DNA from: Rhodobiaceae bacterium
GTDB lineage: Bacteria; Pseudomonadota; Alphaproteobacteria; Parvibaculales; Parvibaculaceae
DNA length: 22,626 nucleotides
Assembly: GCA_027352645.1 (NCBI GenBank)
Contig: DAIEIL010000134.1
Location: forward strand, 1-22,626
Reading direction: 5' to 3'
The position numbers and the translations under genes were made by a program. Positions 7,595-14,858 of this stretch are shown in pieces (within the stretch, counting starts at the first letter, position 1; each line of letters begins with the position of its first letter). Under the pieces are notes generated by a model, which did no database searches, had not been told where the DNA came from, and saw only the letters and a list, made by a program, of their open reading frames with translations.

Positions 7595-7690
7595 ACCGCC
7601 TTCCCAGGCGGTGGCCGGACGGGGCTTCCCGCTCCGAAAACCGGCCAGAACTCCAACAGGCAGGCCGTAGGGACAGGCGCTCAACCTGTT
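7595..7690 (+). ncRNA. structured 5' leader of the rubrerythrin mRNA
   Basis: Consecutive inverted repeats can be read by eye. First, ACCGCCT (7595-7601) pairs with AGGCGGT (7606-7612) over a 4-base loop. Second, GGCCGG (7613-7618) pairs with CCGGCC (7641-7646), enclosing CGGG (7620-7623) with CCCG (7628-7631). Third, AACAGG (7655-7660) pairs with CCTGTT (7685-7690). The first two stems abut with no gap. I do not recognise a known riboswitch class. The Shine-Dalgarno GAGG (7707-7710) lies outside these stems. Confidence 0.45.
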
Positions 7691-7715
7691 CCGGACGGCG
7701 AAAGGTGAGGAACCC

Positions 7716-8132
7716 ATGTCGCTCGCAAAATCCAAGACCCTCGACAATCTGAAGGCGGCCTTCGCTGGCGAGAGCCAGGCGAACCGTCGCTATCTCTATT
7801 TCGCCCAGAAGGCCGACGTCGAAGGCTACAACGATGTCGCCGCCGTGTTCCGCTCGACCGCGGAAGGCGAAACGGGCCATGCGCACGGCCATCTGGAATT
7901 CATGGAGGCGGTCGGCGACCCGGCAACGGGCGAACCCATTGGACCGACCAACCTCAACCTCAAGGCCGCCATCGTCGGCGAAACGCACGAATATACCGAC
8001 ATGTATCCGGGCATGGCGCGCACCGCGCGCGAGGAAGGCTTCGACGAGATCGCCGACTGGTTTGAAACGCTGGCCAAGGCTGAAAAGAGCCACGCCGGCC
8101 GCTTCCAGAAGGCTCTCGACAGCCTCGCCTGA
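7716..8132 (+). CDS. rubrerythrin family diiron protein (no rubredoxin domain)
   Basis: A 138-residue four-helix-bundle diiron protein. Rubrerythrins reduce hydrogen peroxide to water with electrons from rubredoxin or other carriers. All seven expected iron-ligand positions are present with family spacing: Glu19, Glu52 and His55 (EGETGH), Glu89 and Glu92 (GETHEY), Glu123 and His126 (AEKSH). The C-terminal rubredoxin CxxC...CxxC domain of classical rubrerythrin is missing, so the protein must receive electrons from another protein; the Fe-S protein encoded next is the obvious candidate (inference). GAGG lies 5 bases before the ATG. An ICE box and promoter lie upstream, suggesting iron/heme-dependent control by the neighbouring Irr. 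Confidence 0.93.
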   Translation: MSLAKSKTLDNLKAAFAGESQANRRYLYFAQKADVEGYNDVAAVFRSTAEGETGHAHGHLEFMEAVGDPATGEPIGPTNLNLKAAIVGETHEYTDMYPGMARTAREEGFDEIADWFETLAKAEKSHAGRFQKALDSLA

Positions 8133-8146
8133 GCGCTGAAAGAAAT

Positions 8147-8184
8147 CGCGAGGGAGGCGGGCTTCGGCCCGTCTCCCTTTCGCG
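8147..8184 (+). terminator. strong hairpin between rubrerythrin and the Fe-S gene
   Basis: A 12-bp stem (8151-8162 with 8167-8178, one G-T pair) closes a TTCG tetraloop at 8163-8166. A further four CGCG pairs extend it across a two-T bulge. Only three T (8178-8180) are on the 3' side, and they are partly in the stem. It may be a leaky terminator or an mRNA stabiliser giving more rubrerythrin than downstream product. Confidence 0.6.
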
Positions 8185-8212
8185 GTCAAATCGAATCGCG
8201 GGAGGGGATTGA

Positions 8213-9562
8213 ATGAAAGAAGGCAGCACCGAAGCGCCGACGCGCCATCCGATCGAGTGGCAGAACCCGGACTTCTACGATCTCGACAAGCTCGACGCGG
8301 AACTGCGCCGGGTCTTCGACATTTGTCATGGCTGCCGCCGTTGCTTCAATCTCTGCGACAGCTTCCCGCGCCTCTTCGATCTCGTCGATGCGTCGCCGAC
8401 CGGCGAACTCGACGAAGTGAAGTCGGAGGATTTCGCGCCGGTCATCGAAGCCTGCACGCTTTGCGACATGTGCTTCATGACGAAGTGCCCCTATGTGCCT
8501 CCGCATGAATTCAATCTCGATTTCCCGCATCTGATGCTGCGCTATCGCGCCGCCGAGGCGAAGCATGAGGGGCATTATCCCTTCGTGCCGGGACAGCTCG
8601 GACAGACCGATCGCAACGGCACGCTTGCCGCCCCCGTTGCGCCGCTCGCGAATTGGGGCTCGGCGCGCGGCAACAGGCTGACGCGGCCTGTGCTCGAAAA
8701 GCTGGCCGGGATCGATGCGCGCGTCGAACTGCCGAAGTTCTATGGCAAGACCTTCACCATGCGCGCGAAGGCGCAGGACAGGAACGGCGAGGCCGCGCCG
8801 AAGGATGCGCCCGCCAAAGGCCGCAAGGCGGCGTTCTTTGCCACCTGCTTCGTCAATTACAACAATCCGCAAGTGGGCGAGGCGGCGCGAAAGGTGCTGG
8901 CGCATAACGGCGTCGAAACCATCGTCGCCTATCCGGGCTGTTGCGGCATGCCCTATCTCGAACAGGGCAATCTCGCCAAGGTCGCGGGCCAGGCCGAAAA
9001 GGTTTCGCGCGAAATGTGCGAGCTGATCGACAAGGGCTATGACATCATCACGCTGACGGCGTCTTGCGGGCTTATGTTCAAGTTCGAATGGCCGCTCATT
9101 CTTCCCGACAATGCGGACGTCCAGAAGCTTGCGCAGGCGACTTATGACATCGACGAATATGTCGTCAACATCGCGAAGAAGGAAGGGCTCGCGCCCGGCC
9201 TCAGGCCCGTCGAAGGCGGTGTCACGGCGCATCTTGCCTGCCACGCCCGCGCGCAGAACATGGGCCCCAAATCCGCCGAGATGATGAAGCTCATCCCCGA
9301 GACGAAGGTCGATGTGGTGGAGCGTTGCTCCGGCCACGGAGGAACGTTCGGCGTGATGAAGGGAACCTTCGATCTGGCGATGAAGGTCGGCAAGCCCGCC
9401 GCGCGCAGCGTGGCCAAGACCGCCAACAAATACGTCACTTCCGATTGCCCGCTTGCAGGCAAGCATCTTGCGCAGGAGATCGAGACGCTGGACGAGGCGC
9501 AGGTGCCGAAGGTGCAGCATCCGATCGAGATCATGGCCCGCGCATGGGGCCTCATCGAATAA
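8213..9562 (+). CDS. GlpC/HdrD-like heterodisulfide-reductase-related Fe-S protein
   Basis: A 449-residue soluble protein with two N-terminal [4Fe-4S] ferredoxin-type motifs: Cys38-41-44-48 (CHGCRRCFNLC) and Cys81-84-87-92 (CTLCDMCFMTKCP). Two CCG-type modules follow. Module 1 has Cys212, Cys243-Cys244 (PGCCGMPY) and Cys285. Module 2 has Cys343, Cys372 (RCSGHGGTFG, where the second Cys of CCG is Ser) and Cys412. This is the layout of GlpC, the electron-transfer subunit of anaerobic glycerol-3-phosphate dehydrogenase, and of HdrD-like proteins, but no glpA/glpB or hdr partner genes lie nearby. An electron-transfer role is well supported; the partner is unknown, with rubrerythrin the natural suspect. 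The Shine-Dalgarno GGAGGGG (8201-8207) is strong. DUF3501 follows 22 bases later. Confidence 0.88.
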   Translation: MKEGSTEAPTRHPIEWQNPDFYDLDKLDAELRRVFDICHGCRRCFNLCDSFPRLFDLVDASPTGELDEVKSEDFAPVIEACTLCDMCFMTKCPYVPPHEFNLDFPHLMLRYRAAEAKHEGHYPFVPGQLGQTDRNGTLAAPVAPLANWGSARGNRLTRPVLEKLAGIDARVELPKFYGKTFTMRAKAQDRNGEAAPKDAPAKGRKAAFFATCFVNYNNPQVGEAARKVLAHNGVETIVAYPGCCGMPYLEQGNLAKVAGQAEKVSREMCELIDKGYDIITLTASCGLMFKFEWPLILPDNADVQKLAQATYDIDEYVVNIAKKEGLAPGLRPVEGGVTAHLACHARAQNMGPKSAEMMKLIPETKVDVVERCSGHGGTFGVMKGTFDLAMKVGKPAARSVAKTANKYVTSDCPLAGKHLAQEIETLDEAQVPKVQHPIEIMARAWGLIE

Positions 9563-9584
9563 GAACGAGAAGTGGAGCGAAACA

Positions 9585-10178
9585 ATGCCCGCATCCAGGC
9601 GCATCATCGAACGCAGCGACATCCTTTCGCCGGAGATCTATGCGAAGGAACGCAAGGAACGACGCGCCGCGATCACGGCGCTGAAGAAGAACCGCCGCGT
9701 CGCGGTCGGGCCTTATGCGACCTTCTACTTCGAGAATTACGACACGATGTTCCAGCAGATCCACGAGATGCTCTACATCGAGAAAGGTGGCGAGGAGCAG
9801 ATCGCCGACGAGCTTGCGGCCTATAATCCGCTGATCCCCAAGGGGGACGAGCTCGTCACCACGCTGATGTTCGAGATCGACGACGAGGTGCGCCGCGACA
9901 AGGAGCTCCGCCGCCTCACCGGCGTCGAGGATCACATCTATATCGACATCGGCGGCTTGCGTGTGACGGCGGTGCCGGAAGGCGATGTCGAGCGCACGAA
10001 GGCCGACGGCAAGACGTCATCGGTTCACTTCCTGCATTTCCCGTTCAAGCTGCAGGAGATCGAGAAGTTCCGCGATCCGGCGACGCAGGTCATCATCGCC
10101 ATCGCACATCCGAATTACGGGCACATGGCCATGCTGACGCCCGACACGCGCGCGGCACTCGCGGCGGACTTCGCCTAG
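9585..10178 (+). CDS. DUF3501 family protein of unknown function
   Basis: The 197-residue protein starts at an ATG with GGAG 8 bases upstream. The open frame extends further left but overlaps the Fe-S gene without support. Recognisable features are a basic, charged N-terminus, then a block FYFENYDTMFQQIHEMLYIE (about 47-66) that I associate with DUF3501. An acidic middle has FEIDDEVRRDKELRRLTGVE, and a C-terminal part is rich in His (His148, 151, 175, 180). There are no Cys, no signal peptide and no membrane segment. Its function is not known to me. Being the third gene after rubrerythrin and a GlpC-like protein suggests a shared role in redox or peroxide/iron stress. Glu and His are plentiful, so metal binding is possible, but that is only a guess. 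Confidence 0.82.
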   Translation: MPASRRIIERSDILSPEIYAKERKERRAAITALKKNRRVAVGPYATFYFENYDTMFQQIHEMLYIEKGGEEQIADELAAYNPLIPKGDELVTTLMFEIDDEVRRDKELRRLTGVEDHIYIDIGGLRVTAVPEGDVERTKADGKTSSVHFLHFPFKLQEIEKFRDPATQVIIAIAHPNYGHMAMLTPDTRAALAADFA

Positions 10179-10180
10179 TC

Positions 10181-10846
10181 CTACTCGAAGTTTTCGTCGG
10201 AATAGGTGCCCCAGATCGAGCCGCGTTCGACCCAGCCTTCATAGCCGCTCGCCTTGAGTTCGCACCAGGTCGCCTTGCAGGCCTTGATCTGCGCGACAAC
10301 GCCGGGCTCGGCATAGGCGACGATGCCGGAGCTCGGGTTCGGTTCGGTGAGCAAGGCCACCGGTTCGCCGGTGCCGGCCTTGTTCTGGACAATCGCGGTG
10401 CGCCGCCCGTCGAGCATCGAATGCCAGACCCAGCCGACATCGCCTTCACGGTCGCGGATGCGGCGCCAGCGGTCGGACTCCGCTGTGATCTCGACAGGCA
10501 GGCCCTTCTTCTCGAAGACCCATTCGATCGGATAGTCGTCGCCGGGCCCGCGCCGCACATTGATACGGCCGGATTTGAGGCTGACGAAACGCGGCACGGG
10601 CAGGCCCGAGGCGGGGCTGACCGTCCGCTTGGGCGGCGCGGCGTTTGCGGGTTCCGGCGGCAGGATCTGCTGCGCGGCGGCGGGCTTTTCCGCCTTCGCC
10701 GTCTTGGCCTCTGCCGGCGCGATGCCCGCGATCAGCAACAGGCACAGCGCCGCGCCCCCGGCCTTGCGAAGGACGGAGCCGGCGTCATATCGATAAGGCC
10801 GGTAAATGGCGATGATGTCCGCTTTCCTGTTGCTTGACCCCCGCAC
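10181..10846 (-). CDS. exported protein with bacterial SH3-type domains
   Basis: The open frame is 221 aa. A hydrophobic stretch (about 31-43) ending APAEA gives a likely signal peptide cut after Ala47, followed by a Lys/Ala/Pro-rich linker (48-80). The first SH3-like module (about 86-145) has SLKSGRINVRRGPGDDYP, the usual SH3_3 opening. A second, weaker repeat (about 150-212) includes Cys190 and Cys195, which could form a disulfide in the periplasm. Such proteins usually bind peptidoglycan or cell-wall peptides; no enzymatic domain is visible. The start is unsure: the GTG at 10846 has no spaced Shine-Dalgarno, and a promoter-like pair lies right over it. It converges on the DUF3501 gene with a 2-base gap and no terminator between. 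Confidence 0.8.
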   Translation of the reverse strand: MRGSSNRKADIIAIYRPYRYDAGSVLRKAGGAALCLLLIAGIAPAEAKTAKAEKPAAAQQILPPEPANAAPPKRTVSPASGLPVPRFVSLKSGRINVRRGPGDDYPIEWVFEKKGLPVEITAESDRWRRIRDREGDVGWVWHSMLDGRRTAIVQNKAGTGEPVALLTEPNPSSGIVAYAEPGVVAQIKACKATWCELKASGYEGWVERGSIWGTYSDENFE

Positions 10847-11013
10847 CTTTATGACAAGGGCGCGGCGATCCGGTCAAGGCAGCATGGCACGATGCGCAAA
10901 TGCCCCAGAACAGCTTTGTCCGCGCCCCTGCCCTCTGCTAGACAAGAGGCAGGCAGGGCCTGCGTCGGAGCGGGCTCAGGCAGTATGTTTCGCAGCGACC
11001 AGGCGTTCCGCGC

Positions 11014-12006
11014 ATGACCCAGAAGAAGCCGCTCGTCATCGTCACCAGAAAGCTCCCCGACGTCATCGAGGCGCGCATGGACGAGCTCTTCGACGTCCGA
11101 TTGAACAAGGACGATCACCCGATGACGACGGCGGAACTCGTCGCCGCCGTTCGCGAGGCCGATGTGCTCGTTCCCACGGTCACCGACCGGGTTGACGCGA
11201 AGGTGCTGGCGCAGGTCGGCCCGCAACTCCGCCTCATCGCGCAATTCGGCACCGGCATCGACAATATCGACGTCGAGACGGCGCGCCGTCGCGGCATTAC
11301 GGTCACGAATACGCCGGGCGTGCTGACGGAAGATACGGCCGATATGACCATGGCGCTGATCCTTGCAGTGCCCCGCCGTCTTGCCGATGGCGCGCGCTAT
11401 CTGCGCGACCATAATGGCGAATGGCCGGGCTGGTCGCCGACATGGATGCTCGGCCGCCGCATTTTCGGCAAGCGTCTCGGCATTATCGGCATGGGCCGGA
11501 TCGGGCAGGCAGTGGCGCGCCGCGCGCGCGCCTTCGGTCTTGAGATCCACTACCACAACCGCAAGCCCGCCAATGCCGTGATCGAGAAGGACCTCGAAGC
11601 GACCTATTGGGAGAGTCTCGATCAGATGCTCGCCAAGGTCGATATCGTCTCGGTCAATTGCCCCCACACGCCTGCGACCTACCATCTACTGAATGCGCGG
11701 CGGCTGAAACTGATGCGGCCTGAAAGCTATATCGTCAACACCGCGCGCGGCGAGGTGATCGACGAGAACGCGCTCGCACGGGCGCTGGAAGCGGGCGAAA
11801 TTGCCGGCGCCGGCCTCGACGTGTTCGAGCAGGAACCCATCGTCAATCCGCGTCTTCTCGGGCTCGACAATGTGGTGCTGCTTCCGCATATGAGCTCGGC
11901 CACCATCGAGGGCCGCGTCGAGATGGGCGGCAAGGTCATCGTCAACATCAAGACCTTCATGGACGGCCACCGTCCGCCGGACCGGGTCATTCCGGCGATC
12001 ATGTAA
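11014..12006 (+). CDS. D-2-hydroxyacid dehydrogenase (glyoxylate/glycerate type)
   Basis: A 330-residue NAD(P)-dependent dehydrogenase of the D-isomer-specific 2-hydroxyacid family. The Rossmann motif IIGMGRIGQAVA has its glycines at 159, 161 and 164. The catalytic triad is Arg245 (NTARGE), Glu274 (FEQEP) and His292 (LPHMSSAT). The substrate-loop motif QFGTGIDNID (77-86) is typical of glyoxylate reductase / D-glycerate dehydrogenase. HNR at 181-183 after the second beta strand may favour NADPH, as in GRHPR-like enzymes. The exact substrate (glyoxylate, hydroxypyruvate or another 2-keto acid) cannot be told. The ATG has only a weak AGG upstream. It is a stand-alone gene, divergent from the SH3 protein gene. 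Confidence 0.9.
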   Translation: MTQKKPLVIVTRKLPDVIEARMDELFDVRLNKDDHPMTTAELVAAVREADVLVPTVTDRVDAKVLAQVGPQLRLIAQFGTGIDNIDVETARRRGITVTNTPGVLTEDTADMTMALILAVPRRLADGARYLRDHNGEWPGWSPTWMLGRRIFGKRLGIIGMGRIGQAVARRARAFGLEIHYHNRKPANAVIEKDLEATYWESLDQMLAKVDIVSVNCPHTPATYHLLNARRLKLMRPESYIVNTARGEVIDENALARALEAGEIAGAGLDVFEQEPIVNPRLLGLDNVVLLPHMSSATIEGRVEMGGKVIVNIKTFMDGHRPPDRVIPAIM

Positions 12007-12072
12007 TCTTCGTAATCTGTCCGTACTCGCCGGGAAATTAAGATTCTCCTTGGCACTTTCGATGCAGGCTTT

Positions 12073-12107
12073 GCGGCGCCGCGCCGATCTGGGGCGCGGT
12101 CTGCCGC
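12073..12107. other. inverted repeat after the dehydrogenase gene
   Basis: CCGCGCC (12079-12085) and GGCGCGG (12093-12099) form a perfect 7-bp stem. The outer GCGGC (12073-12077) and GCCGC (12103-12107) can add five pairs. No T run follows, so it may be a factor-assisted terminator or a leader structure for the acyltransferase gene, which begins 15 bases later. Confidence 0.4.
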
Positions 12108-12122
12108 GATAGACGCCCTGCG

Positions 12123-13205
12123 ATGAAACATATTGCCGACCATGTGTCCGGACGGGACAACAATTTCAACCTGATCCGCTTTGCGGCAGCGGGTACGGTT
12201 GTCTTCGCGCATAGTTTCATCGTGGCGACCGGCGACCGGTTTGCCGGGCCGTTTGTCGCGGCGACGGGGCACGATCTCGGCTATCACGCGGTTAACGTCT
12301 TCTTCGTGGCGAGCGGCTTTCTGATCGCCGGAAGCTGGCTTGCGACGCCGTCATTGCCCGCCTTTCTGTCGGCCCGCCTGCTGCGCCTCTGGCCGGCGCT
12401 GCTGCTCTGCGCGGCCCTCGTCACCCTGATTGTCGGGCCGGGGCTCACTGCCCTGCCGCTGCACGACTATCTTCACGCGAGGGGTACATGGGAATTCGTG
12501 CCGCGCGTCGCGAGCCTGATCGGGGCGAACAGCACCCTTCCGGGTGTCGCCACCACGCTGGCGACCGATCCTGCCATCGACGCGCCGCTCTGGACGCTCA
12601 AATACGAAGTGCTCTGCTATCTCGCGCTGGCGACGTTCGGACTTTGCGGCGGCTTTTCGACGTCGCGCCATTTCTGGCTCTGCATGGCGCCGATCATGGT
12701 CGTCCTCGCCGTCTTGAGCCTCATGCCGATCGCGCATGATGTGACGCATCCTTTCGACCACATCATTCGCTTCGGCCTCTGCTTCGGCCTCGGCACCATC
12801 GCCCGTTATGCGGCCACCCGCGTTCCACTGACCGCATGGGGCATCGCCGCCGCTTTCGGCTTCGCGCTGCTCGCGCGCGAGACGGTTGCTTATGAATTCG
12901 CGCTCTGCCTGCTGACGGCCTATGCGACCATCTGGGCGGCGCTTGTGCCCTCGGCCTTACTGCGGGGTTTCAACCGGCTCGGCGATTATTCCTACGGCCT
13001 CTATATCTACGCCTACCCGATCCAGCAGGTGCTCGTGCAGCGCATTCCGCGCCTGACCCCGCTCATGCTTTTCGCGCTGGCCATGCCTTTGGCCCTCGCT
13101 CTGGCGTCGGTCTCGTGGCACTGGCTCGAACGCCCCTGCCTCGCGCGTAAACGCGACCTTGCCGTCTGGCTGGGAGGTTTCAGGCGTGCCCGGTCAAATC
13201 CCTGA
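12123..13205 (+). CDS. acyltransferase 3 family integral membrane protein
   Basis: The 360-residue protein has about ten hydrophobic segments. It fits the acyltransferase-3 (OafA/NodX/YrhL) family, which moves acetyl or other acyl groups onto sugars, lipopolysaccharide or other envelope molecules. Supporting motifs are NLIRFAAAGTVVFAHS (16-31) with the conserved Arg and His, NVFFVASGFLIAGSW (about 58-72), RLLRLWPALLLC, and the C-terminal YSYGLYIYAYPIQQ. The length is normal for a protein with only the membrane domain (no SGNH extension). No Shine-Dalgarno is obvious before the ATG. The acceptor is unknown, and no polysaccharide genes are adjacent. Its 3' end overlaps the convergent MoeB-like gene by 26 bases. 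Confidence 0.9.
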   Translation: MKHIADHVSGRDNNFNLIRFAAAGTVVFAHSFIVATGDRFAGPFVAATGHDLGYHAVNVFFVASGFLIAGSWLATPSLPAFLSARLLRLWPALLLCAALVTLIVGPGLTALPLHDYLHARGTWEFVPRVASLIGANSTLPGVATTLATDPAIDAPLWTLKYEVLCYLALATFGLCGGFSTSRHFWLCMAPIMVVLAVLSLMPIAHDVTHPFDHIIRFGLCFGLGTIARYAATRVPLTAWGIAAAFGFALLARETVAYEFALCLLTAYATIWAALVPSALLRGFNRLGDYSYGLYIYAYPIQQVLVQRIPRLTPLMLFALAMPLALALASVSWHWLERPCLARKRDLAVWLGGFRRARSNP

Positions 13206-13983
13206 TCGAGGGATTCTCGCCCGATAACGGATTCTTCGGGTCATGGGGAAGACGCAGCGTGCGGAAGCGCGTGTCGAGCGCGTCATAGATGAGCAGCCGT
13301 CCCGCAAGACTCGTCCCTGCTCCGGTAATTTCCTTGATGACCTCGAGCGCCATCATAGAGCCGATGACGCCGGTGAGCGCGCCGAGCACGCCCGTTTCCT
13401 CGCAGGCCGGAAGACTGCCCGGAGGCGGCGCTTCGCCGACAAGGTCGCGATAATTCGCGAAAGGTTTTCCCGTCTCGTCCCGTTCCCAGGATTTGAAGGT
13501 CGCGACCTGACCCTCGAAAGGGCCGACCGCGCCGGAAACGAGCGGCACCTTTGCCAGATGGCAGGCATCGTTGACGAGAAAGCGGGTCGGGAAATTGTCG
13601 CAACCATCGGCCACGATGTCGTAGCGCGAGATGATGTCGAGCGCGTTGGTGGCGTTGAGCCTCACCTGATGCGCTTCGACCTTCACATCGGGATTGATCC
13701 GCGCGAGGCTTTCGCGCGCGCTCTCGACCTTCGCCTTGCCGACATTGCCCGTGTCATGAATGATCTGGCGCTGAAGATTGGACAGCGACACCGTGTCGTG
13801 GTCGACAATGCCCAGCGTGCCGATGCCGGCGGCTGCCAGATACATGAGGCATGGCGCGCCCAGCCCGCCCGCGCCGATGACGAGCACGCGGGCGTTGAGA
13901 AGTTTCTGCTGGCCGGGCCCGCCGATCTCCTTGAGGACGATGTGGCGGGCGTAGCGCTCAAGCTGGGTATCTGAAAGCGGCAT
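13180..13983 (-). CDS. moeB: MoeB/ThiF/HesA-family adenylyltransferase (E1-like)
   Basis: A 267-residue enzyme that activates the C-terminus of a small sulfur carrier (MoaD for molybdopterin, or ThiS for thiamine) by adenylation. Signatures: LERYARHIVLKEIGGPGQQKL, ATP loop VIGAGGLGAP (35-44), DHDTVSLSNLQRQ (61-73) and ADGCDNFPTRFLVNDACH (about 125-142). Cys194 lies in the crossover-loop region. Both CxxC zinc pairs of E. coli MoeB are lost: the first position reads NYRD, the second NPLSG. The ATG at 13983 is chosen because AGGAGGCGGAG lies just upstream; an ATG at 14010 starts before this site. Without moaD or thiS nearby, MoeB versus ThiF cannot be decided. Confidence 0.85.
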   Translation of the reverse strand: MPLSDTQLERYARHIVLKEIGGPGQQKLLNARVLVIGAGGLGAPCLMYLAAAGIGTLGIVDHDTVSLSNLQRQIIHDTGNVGKAKVESARESLARINPDVKVEAHQVRLNATNALDIISRYDIVADGCDNFPTRFLVNDACHLAKVPLVSGAVGPFEGQVATFKSWERDETGKPFANYRDLVGEAPPPGSLPACEETGVLGALTGVIGSMMALEVIKEITGAGTSLAGRLLIYDALDTRFRTLRLPHDPKNPLSGENPSIRDLTGHA

Positions 13984-14042
13984 CTGTATTCTCCGCCTCC
14001 TTTGCGCCATGCGCGAGGCTCGCTGTCAATGCTGCCCGCATT

Positions 14043-14819
14043 CTAGGCGGGCGTCAGCACCACCGTCTGGCAGGCGCGGCCGATCGGGCCTTTCTCGTCA
14101 TAAAGCTTCGAGTCCGTGAGGCCGAGCCCGCTGTCGCGCCAGTCGGATTCCGGCGTCACGCCGATCCAGGAGCCGACAGGCGGACGAGAGATATGGACCA
14201 CGACATCGATATTGGGAAAGCCCCAGCGCGGCGGCCAGAACTCGGTGCCCGAAAGCCAGTAAGGCGTGCCGTTGTCGGCAAAGGCGAAGACGTTTGCGAG
14301 CGGCGCCTCGAAAGGCACCATGGGCCGCTTCATCCGGCCCCACTTCGTGCCATTGCCATCGTCGCGGACGTCGAGCGCGTCGAAAAAGGTCGTGCGCGAT
14401 TGCGGGCCGCGCGCACCCCAGATGGGAAGCGCGGATGGATCGAAGGGCGCGGGTGCCACCGCGACGCGGTTGAGTTCCGGCAGCGAGATCGGCTTCACGA
14501 ATGCGGCGGAGGCCTTGGCGAGGAACTTGTCGCCTGCCCAGAGCGTCGCTTCGAGCATGGCGACGCGCCCGCCGGAGCGCAGCACCTCGATCCTCGTTTC
14601 GAGCTTTTCGAGCGGCGCAGGACGCAGGATCAGCACGGAGGCGGTCATGGCCTGCCCCCAATCCTCTTCGCGGGCGCGCTCTTCCATCGCCGCCACGAGA
14701 AGGCCGGAGACCGCGCCGCCATGAAGGCCGCGGAAGGCACCGGCTGCCTCCACATGCGGCTCCCAAAAGGCGCCAGCACGCGTGAAAACAGGCTCAAGCC
14801 TGGTATCGACGATATTCAA
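14043..14819 (-). CDS. acyl-CoA thioesterase-like protein (double hotdog)
   Basis: This protein of about 258 residues resembles the TesB-like double-hotdog thioesterases. The first hotdog region holds GLHGGAVSGLLVAAMEE with the central helix, then ATLWAGDKFLAKASAAFV. The second part includes FADNGTPYWLSGTEFWPPRW and WIGVTPESDW, then GLTDSKLYDEKGPIGRACQT, the usual ending where a Gly-leading beta strand precedes the C-terminus. It likely hydrolyses acyl-CoA; the chain length is unknown. The start is unsure: GGGAG precedes an in-frame TTG at 14819 by 8 bases, while a GTG at 14834 lacks a ribosome site and would add five residues. It is divergent from the hxlR-type gene, which may regulate it. 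Confidence 0.78.
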   Translation of the reverse strand: MNIVDTRLEPVFTRAGAFWEPHVEAAGAFRGLHGGAVSGLLVAAMEERAREEDWGQAMTASVLILRPAPLEKLETRIEVLRSGGRVAMLEATLWAGDKFLAKASAAFVKPISLPELNRVAVAPAPFDPSALPIWGARGPQSRTTFFDALDVRDDGNGTKWGRMKRPMVPFEAPLANVFAFADNGTPYWLSGTEFWPPRWGFPNIDVVVHISRPPVGSWIGVTPESDWRDSGLGLTDSKLYDEKGPIGRACQTVVLTPA

Positions 14820-14858
14820 ATCACGCTCTCCCACAGGCAGAAACAGACCCCGAAACTG

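Noticed and set aside
7595..7690. Assigning the rubrerythrin leader to a known riboswitch
   Set aside because: I could not match its stems or loops to the consensus of any class I know; a model search would be needed.
8147..8184. Treating the hairpin after rubrerythrin as a complete operon end
   Set aside because: The T run is only three bases and partly paired, and the next gene begins shortly afterwards with the same orientation and no visible promoter.
8186..9622. Minus-strand open frame opposite the Fe-S protein gene
   Set aside because: It is antisense to a gene with intact cysteine motifs and a strong ribosome site; no ribosome site or domain is seen for the opposite frame.
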